DNA from: an uncultured Bacteroides sp.
GTDB taxonomy: Bacteria; Bacteroidota; Bacteroidia; Bacteroidales; Bacteroidaceae
DNA: 64,000 nucleotides
NCBI GenBank assembly: GCA_944321495.1
Contig: CALULP010000040.1
Location: 123,680 to 187,679, forward strand
Direction of reading: 5' to 3'
The position numbers and the translations under genes were made by a program. Below, one piece after another: positions 51,683-59,833 of this stretch. Within the stretch, counting starts at the first letter, position 1, and each line of letters begins with the position of its first letter. Under the pieces are notes generated by a model. It searched no databases and had not been told where the DNA came from. It saw nothing but the letters and a program-made list of their open reading frames with translations.

Positions 51683-52564
51683 TTATTCCGTTGCGTCTAC
51701 GTTATCATCGTCTTCATCGGTCACCCAGTCGGGATACAATTCTTTCATCGTCTTGTATTCCACTTCGTATTCGCTGTATTCATCCGGCATGGTAAGGGTG
51801 GCCGACGCACTGGTCTTTGCCTTGAGAATCACATTTTCGGGCAGATTCCCGGTCACGCTCTTGAAATAGGCCACGGCAGACGATACATTGAAAGAGCAGT
51901 AGGTAGACCAGTGGGCTTCGAGTTTGTCGTCGCTGTTCCGGTTGTGGCATACGTAAAGCACCAGGTCCTTGCTGTCTGCCGTAATCTCGCTGCGCACGTA
52001 AGCATACTGGAAGGTATGTTCTTTCAGCTTATCGGCATCGTTGGCCATGTAGAAGCCCGTGTAGGCCACGATGTTTGTCTCGTCGAACTGCTCGGGGCCA
52101 ATGATGCCGGTGCTCAAGTATTGTTCCATGGGGATAACGGGCGCCGTCTGCAAGGCTTCTACCTCGGCAGCCGTTTCCACCACCGTCATCTTCAAATCTT
52201 CTATCACCTGGTAAGCCATCAGGTCGATGTTATACGACTGTGGAGTGTAGGCAGGGTTCTTGTCAGCCTTCGTGGAAGTGCCTTCTGTTTCGTCCTCCAC
52301 GTAGTTGTAATAGATAATCAGCATGTAGTAGTCCGACAGGTCAAAGTCGGGGTCGTTCTGCCGGAAAGCGGCAAGCGAGGAAGCGGAAGGATAAAACTTG
52401 TTGCCCACTACATCCTCAAAATAAGTTGAACCTAAGTAATTTCGTACATACACCGTGCGGAGGTCTTCGTAACCATACCCCGAATCGCCCGAACTGAGGC
52501 AGGAAGTCAATGAAAGTCCCATCACGAGGGCACACACCCATGCTAATACATTCAGTTTTTTCAT
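51683..52564 (-). CDS. NigD-like lipoprotein
   Basis: The 293-residue protein has a lipoprotein signal (KLNVLAWVCALVMGLSLTSC) with Cys about residue 21, then a beta-rich NigD-like domain (RTVYVRNYLGSTYFEDVVGNKFYPSASS, YMLIIYYNYVEDET, LVLYVCHNRNSDDKLEAHWS) and an acidic tail (DEDDDNVDATE). NigD proteins are Bacteroidetes lipoproteins, one of which gives immunity to a bacteriocin; here the role is unknown. Start 52564 by signal peptide and promoter. Confidence 0.85.
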   Translation of the reverse strand: MKKLNVLAWVCALVMGLSLTSCLSSGDSGYGYEDLRTVYVRNYLGSTYFEDVVGNKFYPSASSLAAFRQNDPDFDLSDYYMLIIYYNYVEDETEGTSTKADKNPAYTPQSYNIDLMAYQVIEDLKMTVVETAAEVEALQTAPVIPMEQYLSTGIIGPEQFDETNIVAYTGFYMANDADKLKEHTFQYAYVRSEITADSKDLVLYVCHNRNSDDKLEAHWSTYCSFNVSSAVAYFKSVTGNLPENVILKAKTSASATLTMPDEYSEYEVEYKTMKELYPDWVTDEDDDNVDATE

Positions 52565-52593
52565 TTTTTTAATCGTTGTTTTTTTAGATGTTG

Positions 52594-52601
52594 CAAAAAT
52601 A
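52594..52601 (-). promoter_or_regulatory. -7 box of the NigD-like gene
   Basis: TATTTTTG on the minus strand, 29 bp before the ATG at 52564. Confidence 0.5.
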
Positions 52602-52698
52602 GGCAAAAGGACTGACCTATGCAGTGCCCCCACCCAGTTTTTTATAGTTTTTAAGGATAAACGGAGGAAGTGCCCGTTTACTGCACCGCTTCCGATAT

Positions 52699-53217
52699 TT
52701 AACATTTGTTTTCTATTTCTGTCACCACCTCCGCAAACAGCTCCAGGTGTTCGTCCACATACGTGGCGACGAGGGCGGTAAACTCTTCTTCGTGCTCCAG
52801 GAACTCGTCTTCCAGGTCATCGAAGGCTTCATACTGCTCGTACATCGCCATGAACTCGTCGTCGGTACGTTCGCGCTCCAGGTCTTCGCGGTGGGCTTCG
52901 TAAACCTTGCGGGCGGCATACACCAACTTCGCCAGCCCGTCCACGCCCCACAGGCGCATGGCCTTGGCAAAGGGATTGTGGAAGATGTAGGCGCCATAGC
53001 CGTTTTGTATCAGCTGGCAGAATCCGCCTTCCATCACCTCGTCGCGGAAGATGCGGTAGGCAAGCAGCGAATGTTGCTCGCCGGTGAGCAGCGGCATGCC
53101 CTCTGCCGTCAGCCGGCCTCCCAGCTCTTGCAGGTAGGCATCGGTAAATACCTGGATGAAAGCATCCATCCCCTCGCCTGCCGCCCGGCGCAACGCGTTG
53201 TCTGAGATTTGAATCAT
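52699..53217 (-). CDS. DMP19 / DUF4375 family protein
   Basis: The 172-residue acidic protein has the DUF4375 pattern LAYRIFRDEVMEGGFCQLIQNGYGAYIF and AKAMRLWGVDGLAKLVYAARKVYE, ending in a negatively charged helix (EFLEHEEEFTALVATYVDEHL). DMP19 in Neisseria is a DNA-mimic, but that role is not shown here. Start 53217 chosen because the TACTTTTG box lies at 53245-53252. Confidence 0.82.
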   Translation of the reverse strand: MIQISDNALRRAAGEGMDAFIQVFTDAYLQELGGRLTAEGMPLLTGEQHSLLAYRIFRDEVMEGGFCQLIQNGYGAYIFHNPFAKAMRLWGVDGLAKLVYAARKVYEAHREDLERERTDDEFMAMYEQYEAFDDLEDEFLEHEEEFTALVATYVDEHLELFAEVVTEIENKC

Positions 53218-53244
53218 CGTGAAAAGGTTATAAAATACAGGGTG

Positions 53245-53252
53245 CAAAAGTA
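53245..53252 (-). promoter_or_regulatory. -7 box of the DMP19 gene
   Basis: TACTTTTG on the minus strand, 27 bp before the ATG at 53217. Confidence 0.5.
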
Positions 53253-53362
53253 CGCTTTTACCCCGATTTCTGCAACACATCGGTCAAAACGTCCGCCTTT
53301 TTTCACACACAGGCGGACAAAAACGGGAACTTGTCCGGGCCGTTTCAACTCCCCCTATTCAT

Positions 53363-53690
53363 AATTGTTCTTGTTTATCAGGTTTACCACCACTTTCACC
53401 ATCACATCTTTCTCCTCCGTGCGGCTTTCGGCAATCATCAGCGTAAGGGCGACAAGGGTGTTGTCAATGCCTCTTGTGCCTTGACCGTCCTGCCTAAGAC
53501 GGCAACTAATTGTTTCAATTCCGTATAGCGTTGTTCCGTCAAAGCCTTATTGACGGCATAGCCTTTCACCAGATATTCTTTCAGCACCTTGTTGGCCCAA
53601 ATGCAGAATTGCGTACCGCGCTGGCTTTTTACACGTTTCTTATAGTTTTTTCATCCCGTTCAAACAAGGTGGCCATCTGGTTAGCCGAGA
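53363..53690 (-). pseudogene. RhuM-family remnant with frameshifts
   Basis: Reading leftward, pieces of a RhuM-like protein appear in different frames: SANQMATLFERDEKTIRNV (N-terminal DNA-binding part) directly joined to SQRGTQFCIWANKVLKEYLV, then KGYAVNKALTEQRYTELKQL and, in another frame, TLVALTLMIAESRTEEKD. Internal deletion of the middle is apparent. It begins two bases from the TolB-like stop. Confidence 0.6.
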
Positions 53691-53691
53691 G

Positions 53692-54618
53692 CTATTCTTC
53701 CAGCCGGTAGCTGACGAAAGCGAAGCGGCGGCTGTCCGGCGCCCACGAGTTGACGTTGATGGTGCCTTGCCCACCAAACAGCTTAAGCAGGGTTTTCGGC
53801 TCTCCCCCGGCAGCCGGCATCAGGCGGAGTTCCACGTTCTTGTTGGCCAAGTGCTCATTGGGCTTCAGGTCGCCTTTGCGGTAGGCGATGTAGACTACCC
53901 ACTGACCGTCGGGCGACACGTGGGGAAACCACGAGTTGCGGTCTTCGTCGAAGGTCATCTGCGTCTGCTCGCTGCCGTCAGCCTTCATGCGCCACACCTG
54001 CATCAGGCCGCTGCGCACGGAGTTGAACCAGATGTACTTGCCGCAGGGCGAATATTCGGGACCGTCGTCCAAGTCGTCGGCAGTGGTAAGGCGTTTCTCT
54101 TCGCCACCGCCTACGGGAATGGTATAAATGTCGAAGTTGCCTTTCCTGTCGGCACAGTAGGCCAAGGTCTTGCCGTCGGGGCTCCAACCGTGCAGGTAGC
54201 TGGGGGCAAGCGGAGTCACCAGCCGGGGACTGTCGGTACCCTCCAAGGGCAAGGTGTAGATGCGCGACTGCCAGTCTTCGCGGGTGGCGTGGCTCACGGC
54301 AATCTGCTTGCCGTCGGGCGACAGCACGTGGTCGTTGTTGCAACGGTCGGCATAGCCGGTGTTTATCTGTTGGGGCTCGCCGGGCTGGTCGGGCGACACC
54401 TTATACAGTTTGCCGCCGCTGTTGTACACCAGCCAACGGCCGTCGTGCGTCCAGTTGGGCGCTTCGATAAGGTACGGATACTCGGCGACCACCGTGGTCT
54501 GCCCCGTTGTGCGGTCCATCACTTGCAGGATGCTTGTCACCTTGGCCTGCTTCTGGGCTTGCGCCGTTCCTCCGGCTACGGCAAGGAGGAAAAGAGAAGA
54601 ATACAGAATGTTTTTCAT
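53692..54618 (-). CDS. TolB-like PD40 beta-propeller protein, exported
   Basis: The 308-residue protein has a signal peptide (MKNILYSSLFLLAVAGGTAQAQ) and WD40-like PD40 repeats (APNWTHDGRWLVYNSGGKLY, NDHVLSPDGKQIAVSH, LHGWSPDGKTLAYCADRKGNFDIY, PEYSPCGKYIWFNSVRSG, WFPHVSPDGQWVVYIAYR, WAPDSRRFAFVSYRLEE). It would fold as a six-bladed periplasmic propeller; no peptidase domain follows, unlike S9 peptidases. Role unknown. A MITE-like element starts 28 bp upstream of its ATG, where a promoter would be expected. Confidence 0.88.
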   Translation of the reverse strand: MKNILYSSLFLLAVAGGTAQAQKQAKVTSILQVMDRTTGQTTVVAEYPYLIEAPNWTHDGRWLVYNSGGKLYKVSPDQPGEPQQINTGYADRCNNDHVLSPDGKQIAVSHATREDWQSRIYTLPLEGTDSPRLVTPLAPSYLHGWSPDGKTLAYCADRKGNFDIYTIPVGGGEEKRLTTADDLDDGPEYSPCGKYIWFNSVRSGLMQVWRMKADGSEQTQMTFDEDRNSWFPHVSPDGQWVVYIAYRKGDLKPNEHLANKNVELRLMPAAGGEPKTLLKLFGGQGTINVNSWAPDSRRFAFVSYRLEE

Positions 54619-54646
54619 TGCTATAGAGTTTTAAAATAAATATATG

Positions 54647-55086
54647 TGTACTTTTTCTTTCGCTTGCCCGAAAGAAAAAGATACCAAAAAGAAAGGGCCC
54701 CGGCTGTGCCCGTCGGGCTACTCCGGCCATCGTCCAGGCTAAACGGCAGAAACTCGCTTCGCTCAAACAGTCTGCCGTTTTTGACGCCTGCCCGCCGTCC
54801 TCCGCTTTACGCCCGCCGGTCAATGCCGGAGAGCCATGCGGCGTTGGGCCGCGCCTATGAAAAACAAATCATATTCCCGGTGCGGATTTCACGCCGCATG
54901 GCCGCGCATAAGCGGAGGGGCGTGAAGCGGAGAGGGGATTTTTGCGTGAAGAACGGCAGACTGTTTGAGCGAAGCGAGTTTCTGCCGTTTAGCAAAAATT
55001 TCCTCGAAGTAGCCCCGAAGATTCAGCGCTTGACCTTTTTCTTTTGGTATCTTTTCTTTTTGTGTCAAGACAAAAAGAAAAGTACA
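54647..55086. mobile_element. MITE-like nested palindrome, copy 2 (440 bp)
   Basis: Begins TGTACTTTTTCTTTCGCTTG like copy 1 and ends AAAAGTACA; it lacks the outermost right end of copy 1. Internal inverse arms around AAACGGCAGAAACTCGC and GCGAGTTTCTGCCGTTTAGC. Near identity with 36483-36939 in both outer thirds, different centre. Between divergent genes (TolB-like and C1 peptidase); nothing else is seen in 54619-55232 apart from a promoter box. Confidence 0.8.
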
Positions 55087-55188
55087 TAAATAAATTATTT
55101 ACGTTGCAAAGGAACAAAAAAAGCACCAAATCCGGACGTCTACCGGAAAAAACAATCGCATTCGGACGCTAAATAATGTTTTTTGGCG

Positions 55189-55196
55189 TATATTTG
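55189..55196 (+). promoter_or_regulatory. -7 box of the C1 peptidase gene
   Basis: TATATTTG, 36 nt before the ATG at 55233; no clear -33 element. Confidence 0.5.
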
Positions 55197-55232
55197 CCCC
55201 AATTATTCAACTAAGAAACATTAATCGACCTT

Positions 55233-56417
55233 ATGAAAAAGACTTTATTATTCGCCGCAATCGGGTTGGCAAGCCTTAACCTGGCGGCACAAGACACCAA
55301 GCCAAGCAATGAAGGCTTCGTATTCACGACCGTAAAAGAGAACCCCATCACCAGCATCAAGGACCAGAACCGCTCGAGCACGTGCTGGAGCTTTTCAAGC
55401 ATCGGCTTCCTGGAAAGCGAACTGCTGCGCATGGGGAAAGGCACATACGACTTGTCGGAAATGTTCGTGGTACACCACACCATGGTAGACCGCGGCGTAA
55501 ACTACGTGCGCTATCACGGCGACGCGCCTTTTGGCCCCGGAGGCAGTTTCTACGACGTGATGTACTGCATGAAGAACTATGGCCTGGTTCCGCAAGAAGC
55601 CATGCCGGGCATCATGTATGGCGACTCGCTGCCCGTGCACAACGAGCTTGACGCCGTGGCCGAAGCCTACGTGCAAGCCATCGGCAAGGGACGCTTCAGC
55701 AAGCTGACCCCGGTGTGGAAGAAAGGACTGAGCGCCATCTACGACACTTACCTGGGCGAATGCCCCGAGACCTTTACCTACCAGGGCAAAGAGTACACCC
55801 CCAAGACCTTTGCCGAAAGCCTGGGCATCAACCCCGATGACTATGTGTCGCTGACGTCGTACACCCATCACCCCTTCTACACCCAGTTCTCCATTGAGAT
55901 ACAAGACAACTGGCGCAACGGCCTGTCGTACAACCTGCCCATCGACGAGCTGATGGAAGTGATGGACAATGCCATCCGCACGGGCTATACCTTTGCCTGG
56001 GGAAGCGACGTGAGCGAGCAGGGATTTACCCGCGACGGCGTAGCCGTGATGCCCGATGCCACCCGCGGCGCAGAACTGACCGGCAGCGACATGGCACGCT
56101 GGACCGGACTGACGGCCACCGACAAGCGCAAGGAACTGACTTCGCGCCCCTTGCCCGAAATGGAAATCACCCAGGAAATGCGCCAGACAGCCTTCGACAA
56201 CTGGGAAACGACGGACGACCACGGCATGGTAATCTACGGCATCGCCAAAGACCAGACCGGCAAGGAATACTTCATGGTGAAGAACTCCTGGGGACTGAGC
56301 GGCAAGTATGACGGCATCTGGTATGCCAGCAAGGCATTCGTGGCCTATAAGACCATGAACATACTGGTACACAAGGACGCCCTGCCCAAGGACATCCGCA
56401 AGAAGCTGGGCATCTGA
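55233..56417 (+). CDS. C1-family (bleomycin hydrolase-like) cysteine peptidase, exported
   Basis: The 394-residue protein has a signal peptide (MKKTLLFAAIGLASLNLAAQ) and the papain-clan triad: Cys in QNRSSTCWSFSS (about residue 51), His in DDHGMVIYGIA and Asn in FMVKNSWGLSG. The pattern SEMFVVHHTMVDRGVNYVRYHGD belongs to the aminopeptidase C/BlmH subgroup. It probably trims peptides in the periplasm. A terminator follows at 56452-56501. Confidence 0.93.
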   Translation: MKKTLLFAAIGLASLNLAAQDTKPSNEGFVFTTVKENPITSIKDQNRSSTCWSFSSIGFLESELLRMGKGTYDLSEMFVVHHTMVDRGVNYVRYHGDAPFGPGGSFYDVMYCMKNYGLVPQEAMPGIMYGDSLPVHNELDAVAEAYVQAIGKGRFSKLTPVWKKGLSAIYDTYLGECPETFTYQGKEYTPKTFAESLGINPDDYVSLTSYTHHPFYTQFSIEIQDNWRNGLSYNLPIDELMEVMDNAIRTGYTFAWGSDVSEQGFTRDGVAVMPDATRGAELTGSDMARWTGLTATDKRKELTSRPLPEMEITQEMRQTAFDNWETTDDHGMVIYGIAKDQTGKEYFMVKNSWGLSGKYDGIWYASKAFVAYKTMNILVHKDALPKDIRKKLGI

Positions 56418-56451
56418 CGCGCCGCCCTCAGGGCATGGCTTCACGACAGGA

Positions 56452-56501
56452 AAAGGGTATGCCGGCACGCTATGACTTTCATGCGTGCGGGCATACCCTT
56501 T
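56452..56501 (+). terminator. Rho-independent terminator of the C1 peptidase gene
   Basis: Arms 56452-56470 and 56483-56501 (19 bp, one mismatch) with a 12-nt loop, followed by CTTTT. Confidence 0.8.
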
Positions 56502-56536
56502 CTTTTGGCACGCCCCAAGGGCGGGATGTGAATAAA

Positions 56537-56690
56537 GATGAGTCAGGAACTGATGCAGAATGAGTCAGGAACTGATGTAGGATGAAGTCCGACCTCATGG
56601 TACATCATGTCCGACCTCATCCTACATCATGTCCGACCTCATCCTACATCATGTCCGGGTTGATGCAGGCCCATGTCCGGAGGCATCTTT
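56537..56690. repeat. 22-bp-period intergenic array E (7 units)
   Basis: Seven contiguous 22-bp units start at 56537, 56559, 56581, 56603, 56625, 56647 and 56669. Units 1-2 contain GAGTCAGGAACTGATG; units 4-5 are identical (CATCATGTCCGACCTCATCC). The unit sequence differs from arrays A-D, the period does not. The remainder of 56691-56887 holds only a promoter box. Confidence 0.92.
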
Positions 56691-56844
56691 CATGGGCAGC
56701 GTTTCCCCCGGACCACCGCCCGGCATTCTTCCGCAGCATATCCGCGCCGCACCACATCAGCCCATCATTCCATCATCCCTCCCCATCTACAGTCGCCTGC
56801 CCATTTTTATACCCTCCTGCTTTCTTCCATTCCCGGAAAAACCG

Positions 56845-56852
56845 TATATTTG
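56845..56852 (+). promoter_or_regulatory. -7 box of the GT2-pyrC operon
   Basis: TATATTTG, 35 nt before the ATG at 56888; TTTC lies 20 nt upstream. Confidence 0.55.
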
Positions 56853-56887
56853 TCAACCGTAAGAACAACCCCCACAAACTACGAGGT

Positions 56888-57625
56888 ATGCAAAGAACGG
56901 ACAGCATAGTCATCATCCCGACCTACAACGAGCGGGAAAACATAGAAAACATCATCCGTGCCGTAATGGCCCTGGAACACGGATTCCACATCCTCATCAT
57001 CGACGACGGGTCGCCCGACGGGACTGCCGCCATTGTAAAGACCTTGCAGCAGGAGTTTCCCGACCGCCTCTTCCTGGTGGAGCGCAGCGGCAAGCAAGGG
57101 CTGGGCACTGCCTACATCGCCGGCTTCAAGTGGGCGCTGGAAAGGGAATATGCCTACATCTTCGAGATGGATGCCGACTTCAGCCACAACCCCGCCGACC
57201 TGCCCCGCCTGTACAAGTCCTGTGCAGAAGACGGTGCCGACGTTGCCATAGGGTCGCGCTACGTCAGTGGCGTGAACGTGGTGAACTGGCCCATGGGACG
57301 GGTACTGATGTCCTACTTTGCCTCCAAGTACGTGCGCCTCATCACCGGCCTGCCCATACACGACACGACGGCAGGCTTCGTGTGCTACCGCAGGCAGGTG
57401 CTCCAGACCATCAACCTCGACACTATCCGTTTCAAAGGATATGCCTTCCAGATAGAAATGAAGTTTACAGCCTACAAATACGGATTCCGCATCAGTGAAA
57501 TCCCGGTGATTTTCATCAACCGCGAACTGGGCACGTCCAAGATGAACAGCAGCATTTTCGGGGAAGCCGTATTCGGCGTTATCCGGCTGAAATGGGAAAG
57601 CCTATGGCGGAAATACGACCGGTAA
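56888..57625 (+). CDS. Polyprenol monophosphomannose synthase-like GT2
   Basis: The 245-residue GT-A enzyme begins DSIVIIPTYNERENIENIIRA, then IIDDGSPDGTAAIV, GLGTAYIAGFKWAL, FEMDADFSHNPADLPRL (DAD metal motif) and IGSRYVSGVNVVNWPMGRVL, matching bacterial Dpm1/Ppm1 proteins that make polyprenyl-phosphate-mannose. No membrane anchor. Start at 56888 chosen because the -7 box at 56845 lies inside the longer ORF. First gene of an operon with pyrC and the MetH activation protein. Confidence 0.9.
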   Translation: MQRTDSIVIIPTYNERENIENIIRAVMALEHGFHILIIDDGSPDGTAAIVKTLQQEFPDRLFLVERSGKQGLGTAYIAGFKWALEREYAYIFEMDADFSHNPADLPRLYKSCAEDGADVAIGSRYVSGVNVVNWPMGRVLMSYFASKYVRLITGLPIHDTTAGFVCYRRQVLQTINLDTIRFKGYAFQIEMKFTAYKYGFRISEIPVIFINRELGTSKMNSSIFGEAVFGVIRLKWESLWRKYDR

Positions 57626-57653
57626 ATCTCCCTCCCCATACAAACCATACGAT

Positions 57654-59000
57654 ATGAAACGCACTTTGATTTATAACGCGACGCTGGTCAACGAAGGACA
57701 GGCAGAACCCGCCTCGCTGCTCATAGAAGACGGCACCATCTGCCAGATACTGAAACCCGGGCAACCTTTGCCCGAAGATTGCGACGAACGGGTGGATGCC
57801 ACAGGCTGCTACCTGCTGCCCGGCGTCATAGACGAACATGTGCACTTCCGCGAACCCGGCATGACGCATAAGGCCGACATCTGGAGCGAGAGCCGTGCCG
57901 CAGCGGCAGGGGGCGTGACTTCCATCATGGACATGCCCAACAACAATCCGCCCACGGTCACCCTGGAAGCCCTTGAACAGAAGTTCACCCTGTTGCAAAG
58001 GACATGCATAGTCAACCACTCCTGCTACTTCGGCGCGACCAACAGCAACTACACCGACTTTGCCCGCCTGGACGCCAAACGGGTATGCGGCATCAAGCTG
58101 TTCATGGGGTCGAGCACCGGCAACATGCTGGTAGACAAGAAAACCAGCCTGCAACACATCTTCCACGGCACAGACCTGCTGATAGCCGCCCATTGCGAAG
58201 ACTCACGGCTGATACAAAGCAACATGCAAAAGTACAAGGAGCAGTATAAGGAAGCGGAGGAAGTCCCGGTAAGCAAGCATTGCAACATCCGGAGCGCCGA
58301 AGCCTGCTACCGTTCATCGCGGCTTGCCGTACAGCTTGCCCGGGAAAGCGGGGCGCGCCTGCACCTGCTGCACCTCACTACCGAACGCGAGCTGGCCCTG
58401 CTTAGCCCGGAACCATTGGACAACAAACGCATTACGGCAGAGGCCTGCGTAGCCCACCTGCTTTTCAGCGCGAAGGATTACAAAAGGATGGGAGCACGCA
58501 TCAAATGCAACCCTTCCGTCAAACGGGAACGTGACCGCAACGCCCTGCGCCGTGCCGTCAATGCCGGACTGATAGACACCATTGCCACCGACCATGCCCC
58601 CCACCTGCTTTCGGAAAAAGCAGGGGGAGCACTGAAAGCCGCATCCGGCATGCCGATGGTGCAATTCTCGTTGGTGTCCATGTTGGAACTGGCGGATGAA
58701 GGCGTTTTCAGCCTGCCCACCGTTGTGGAAAAGATGTGCCACGCGCCTGCACGGTTATACCGGATAAGCCAACGGGGATACCTGCGCCCGGGCTACCGGG
58801 CCGACCTGGTATTGGTGAAGCGTGGCGAGCCTTGGACGGTAACCGCCGGAGACATCCTTAGCAAATGCGGCTGGAGCCCGCTGGAAGGACATGCCTTTTC
58901 ATGGCGTGTGCTGCGCACGTGGGTCAACGGCCACACCGTTTACCAGAACGGGAAAGTAGACGAAGACTATCGCGGCGAACCGTTACTCTTTGAACGCTGA
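57654..59000 (+). CDS. pyrC: Dihydroorotase
   Basis: The 448-residue enzyme is of the class I type: the zinc motif DEHVHFREPG (about residues 59-68), NNNPPTV, GIKLFMGSSTGNM with a candidate carboxylated Lys, AAHCEDS, HLLHLTT and TIATDHAPH with the catalytic Asp. It closes carbamoyl aspartate to dihydroorotate in pyrimidine synthesis. The stop overlaps the next start by one base (TGATG). Confidence 0.95.
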   Translation: MKRTLIYNATLVNEGQAEPASLLIEDGTICQILKPGQPLPEDCDERVDATGCYLLPGVIDEHVHFREPGMTHKADIWSESRAAAAGGVTSIMDMPNNNPPTVTLEALEQKFTLLQRTCIVNHSCYFGATNSNYTDFARLDAKRVCGIKLFMGSSTGNMLVDKKTSLQHIFHGTDLLIAAHCEDSRLIQSNMQKYKEQYKEAEEVPVSKHCNIRSAEACYRSSRLAVQLARESGARLHLLHLTTERELALLSPEPLDNKRITAEACVAHLLFSAKDYKRMGARIKCNPSVKRERDRNALRRAVNAGLIDTIATDHAPHLLSEKAGGALKAASGMPMVQFSLVSMLELADEGVFSLPTVVEKMCHAPARLYRISQRGYLRPGYRADLVLVKRGEPWTVTAGDILSKCGWSPLEGHAFSWRVLRTWVNGHTVYQNGKVDEDYRGEPLLFER

Positions 59001-59830
59001 TGGATGCCCTTGCCCTGTCCTATCCGGTAGACGGTATAGCCCCCTATATAGACTGGACCTACTTTTTCCATGCCTGGGGACTGAAGCCGGCACAACAGCA
59101 TACCGGCCTTGCCGATGCCTTGATGCACGATGCCCGTGCCACCTTGGCAGCTCTGGGCGACGAGGTTGAAGCCCGTTGCATGGTTCGCTTATGTCATGCC
59201 AATGCTTGTGACGACGACTTGATGGTAGAAGGCATACGCATCCCCTTGCTACGCCAACAGGCACATCCCAGCCAAAGTGATGCTCCATATCTGTGCCTGA
59301 GCGACTTTGTCCGTCCCTGTTCATCCGGGGAAAAAGATACCATAGGACTGTATGCCACTTCGGTGAGCCTGCCGGAAAAACCGGAAATCACGGATGACCC
59401 TTACCGCAGCCTGATGCTCCAGACCCTTGCCGACCGCCTTGCCGAAGCAGCTGCCGAACGGCTGCATGAATACGTGCGCCGCAGCCTTTGGGGATATGCC
59501 TCCCAAGAAGACCTCAGCATCGGCGAATTACTGAAATGCCGCTACCAGGGCATCCGCCCTGCGGTAGGCTATCCTTGTCTGCCCGACCAGTCGGTCATCT
59601 TCCTCATCAACCGCCTGCTTCCCTTGAAGCGGATAGGCATCACCTTGACCGACAATGGCGCCATGCATCCCCACGCATCTACCTGCGGGTTGATGCTGGC
59701 ACATCCTTCCGCCCGCTATTTTGCAGTAGGCGCCATAGGTGAAGACCAACTGAATGATTATGCCCAACGGCGGGGAATGCCAGTCGAGACTGTCCGCAAA
59801 TTCTTAGGCGCCAACTTGCGGTACCAATGA
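59000..59830 (+). CDS. Stand-alone MetH activation-domain protein
   Basis: The 276-residue protein matches the SAM-binding reactivation domain of cobalamin-dependent methionine synthase: IRPAVGYPCLPDQSVIFLI, the ITLTDNGAMHPHASTCGLML stretch (relative to LTESFAMWPGASVSG) and ARYFAVGAIGEDQLNDYAQRRGM. In E. coli this domain is the C-terminus of MetH and uses SAM plus reduced flavodoxin to re-methylate cob(II)alamin. Here metH (47798-50551) lacks it, so the two proteins are expected to act in trans. It is coupled to pyrC and converges on sdaA. Confidence 0.9.
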   Translation: MDALALSYPVDGIAPYIDWTYFFHAWGLKPAQQHTGLADALMHDARATLAALGDEVEARCMVRLCHANACDDDLMVEGIRIPLLRQQAHPSQSDAPYLCLSDFVRPCSSGEKDTIGLYATSVSLPEKPEITDDPYRSLMLQTLADRLAEAAAERLHEYVRRSLWGYASQEDLSIGELLKCRYQGIRPAVGYPCLPDQSVIFLINRLLPLKRIGITLTDNGAMHPHASTCGLMLAHPSARYFAVGAIGEDQLNDYAQRRGMPVETVRKFLGANLRYQ

Positions 59831-59833
59831 TTC

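Noticed and set aside
56537-56690. CRISPR array
   Set aside because: Units are contiguous and diverged with no unique spacers, and no cas genes are present. The same holds for the other 22-bp arrays and the 15-bp repeat.
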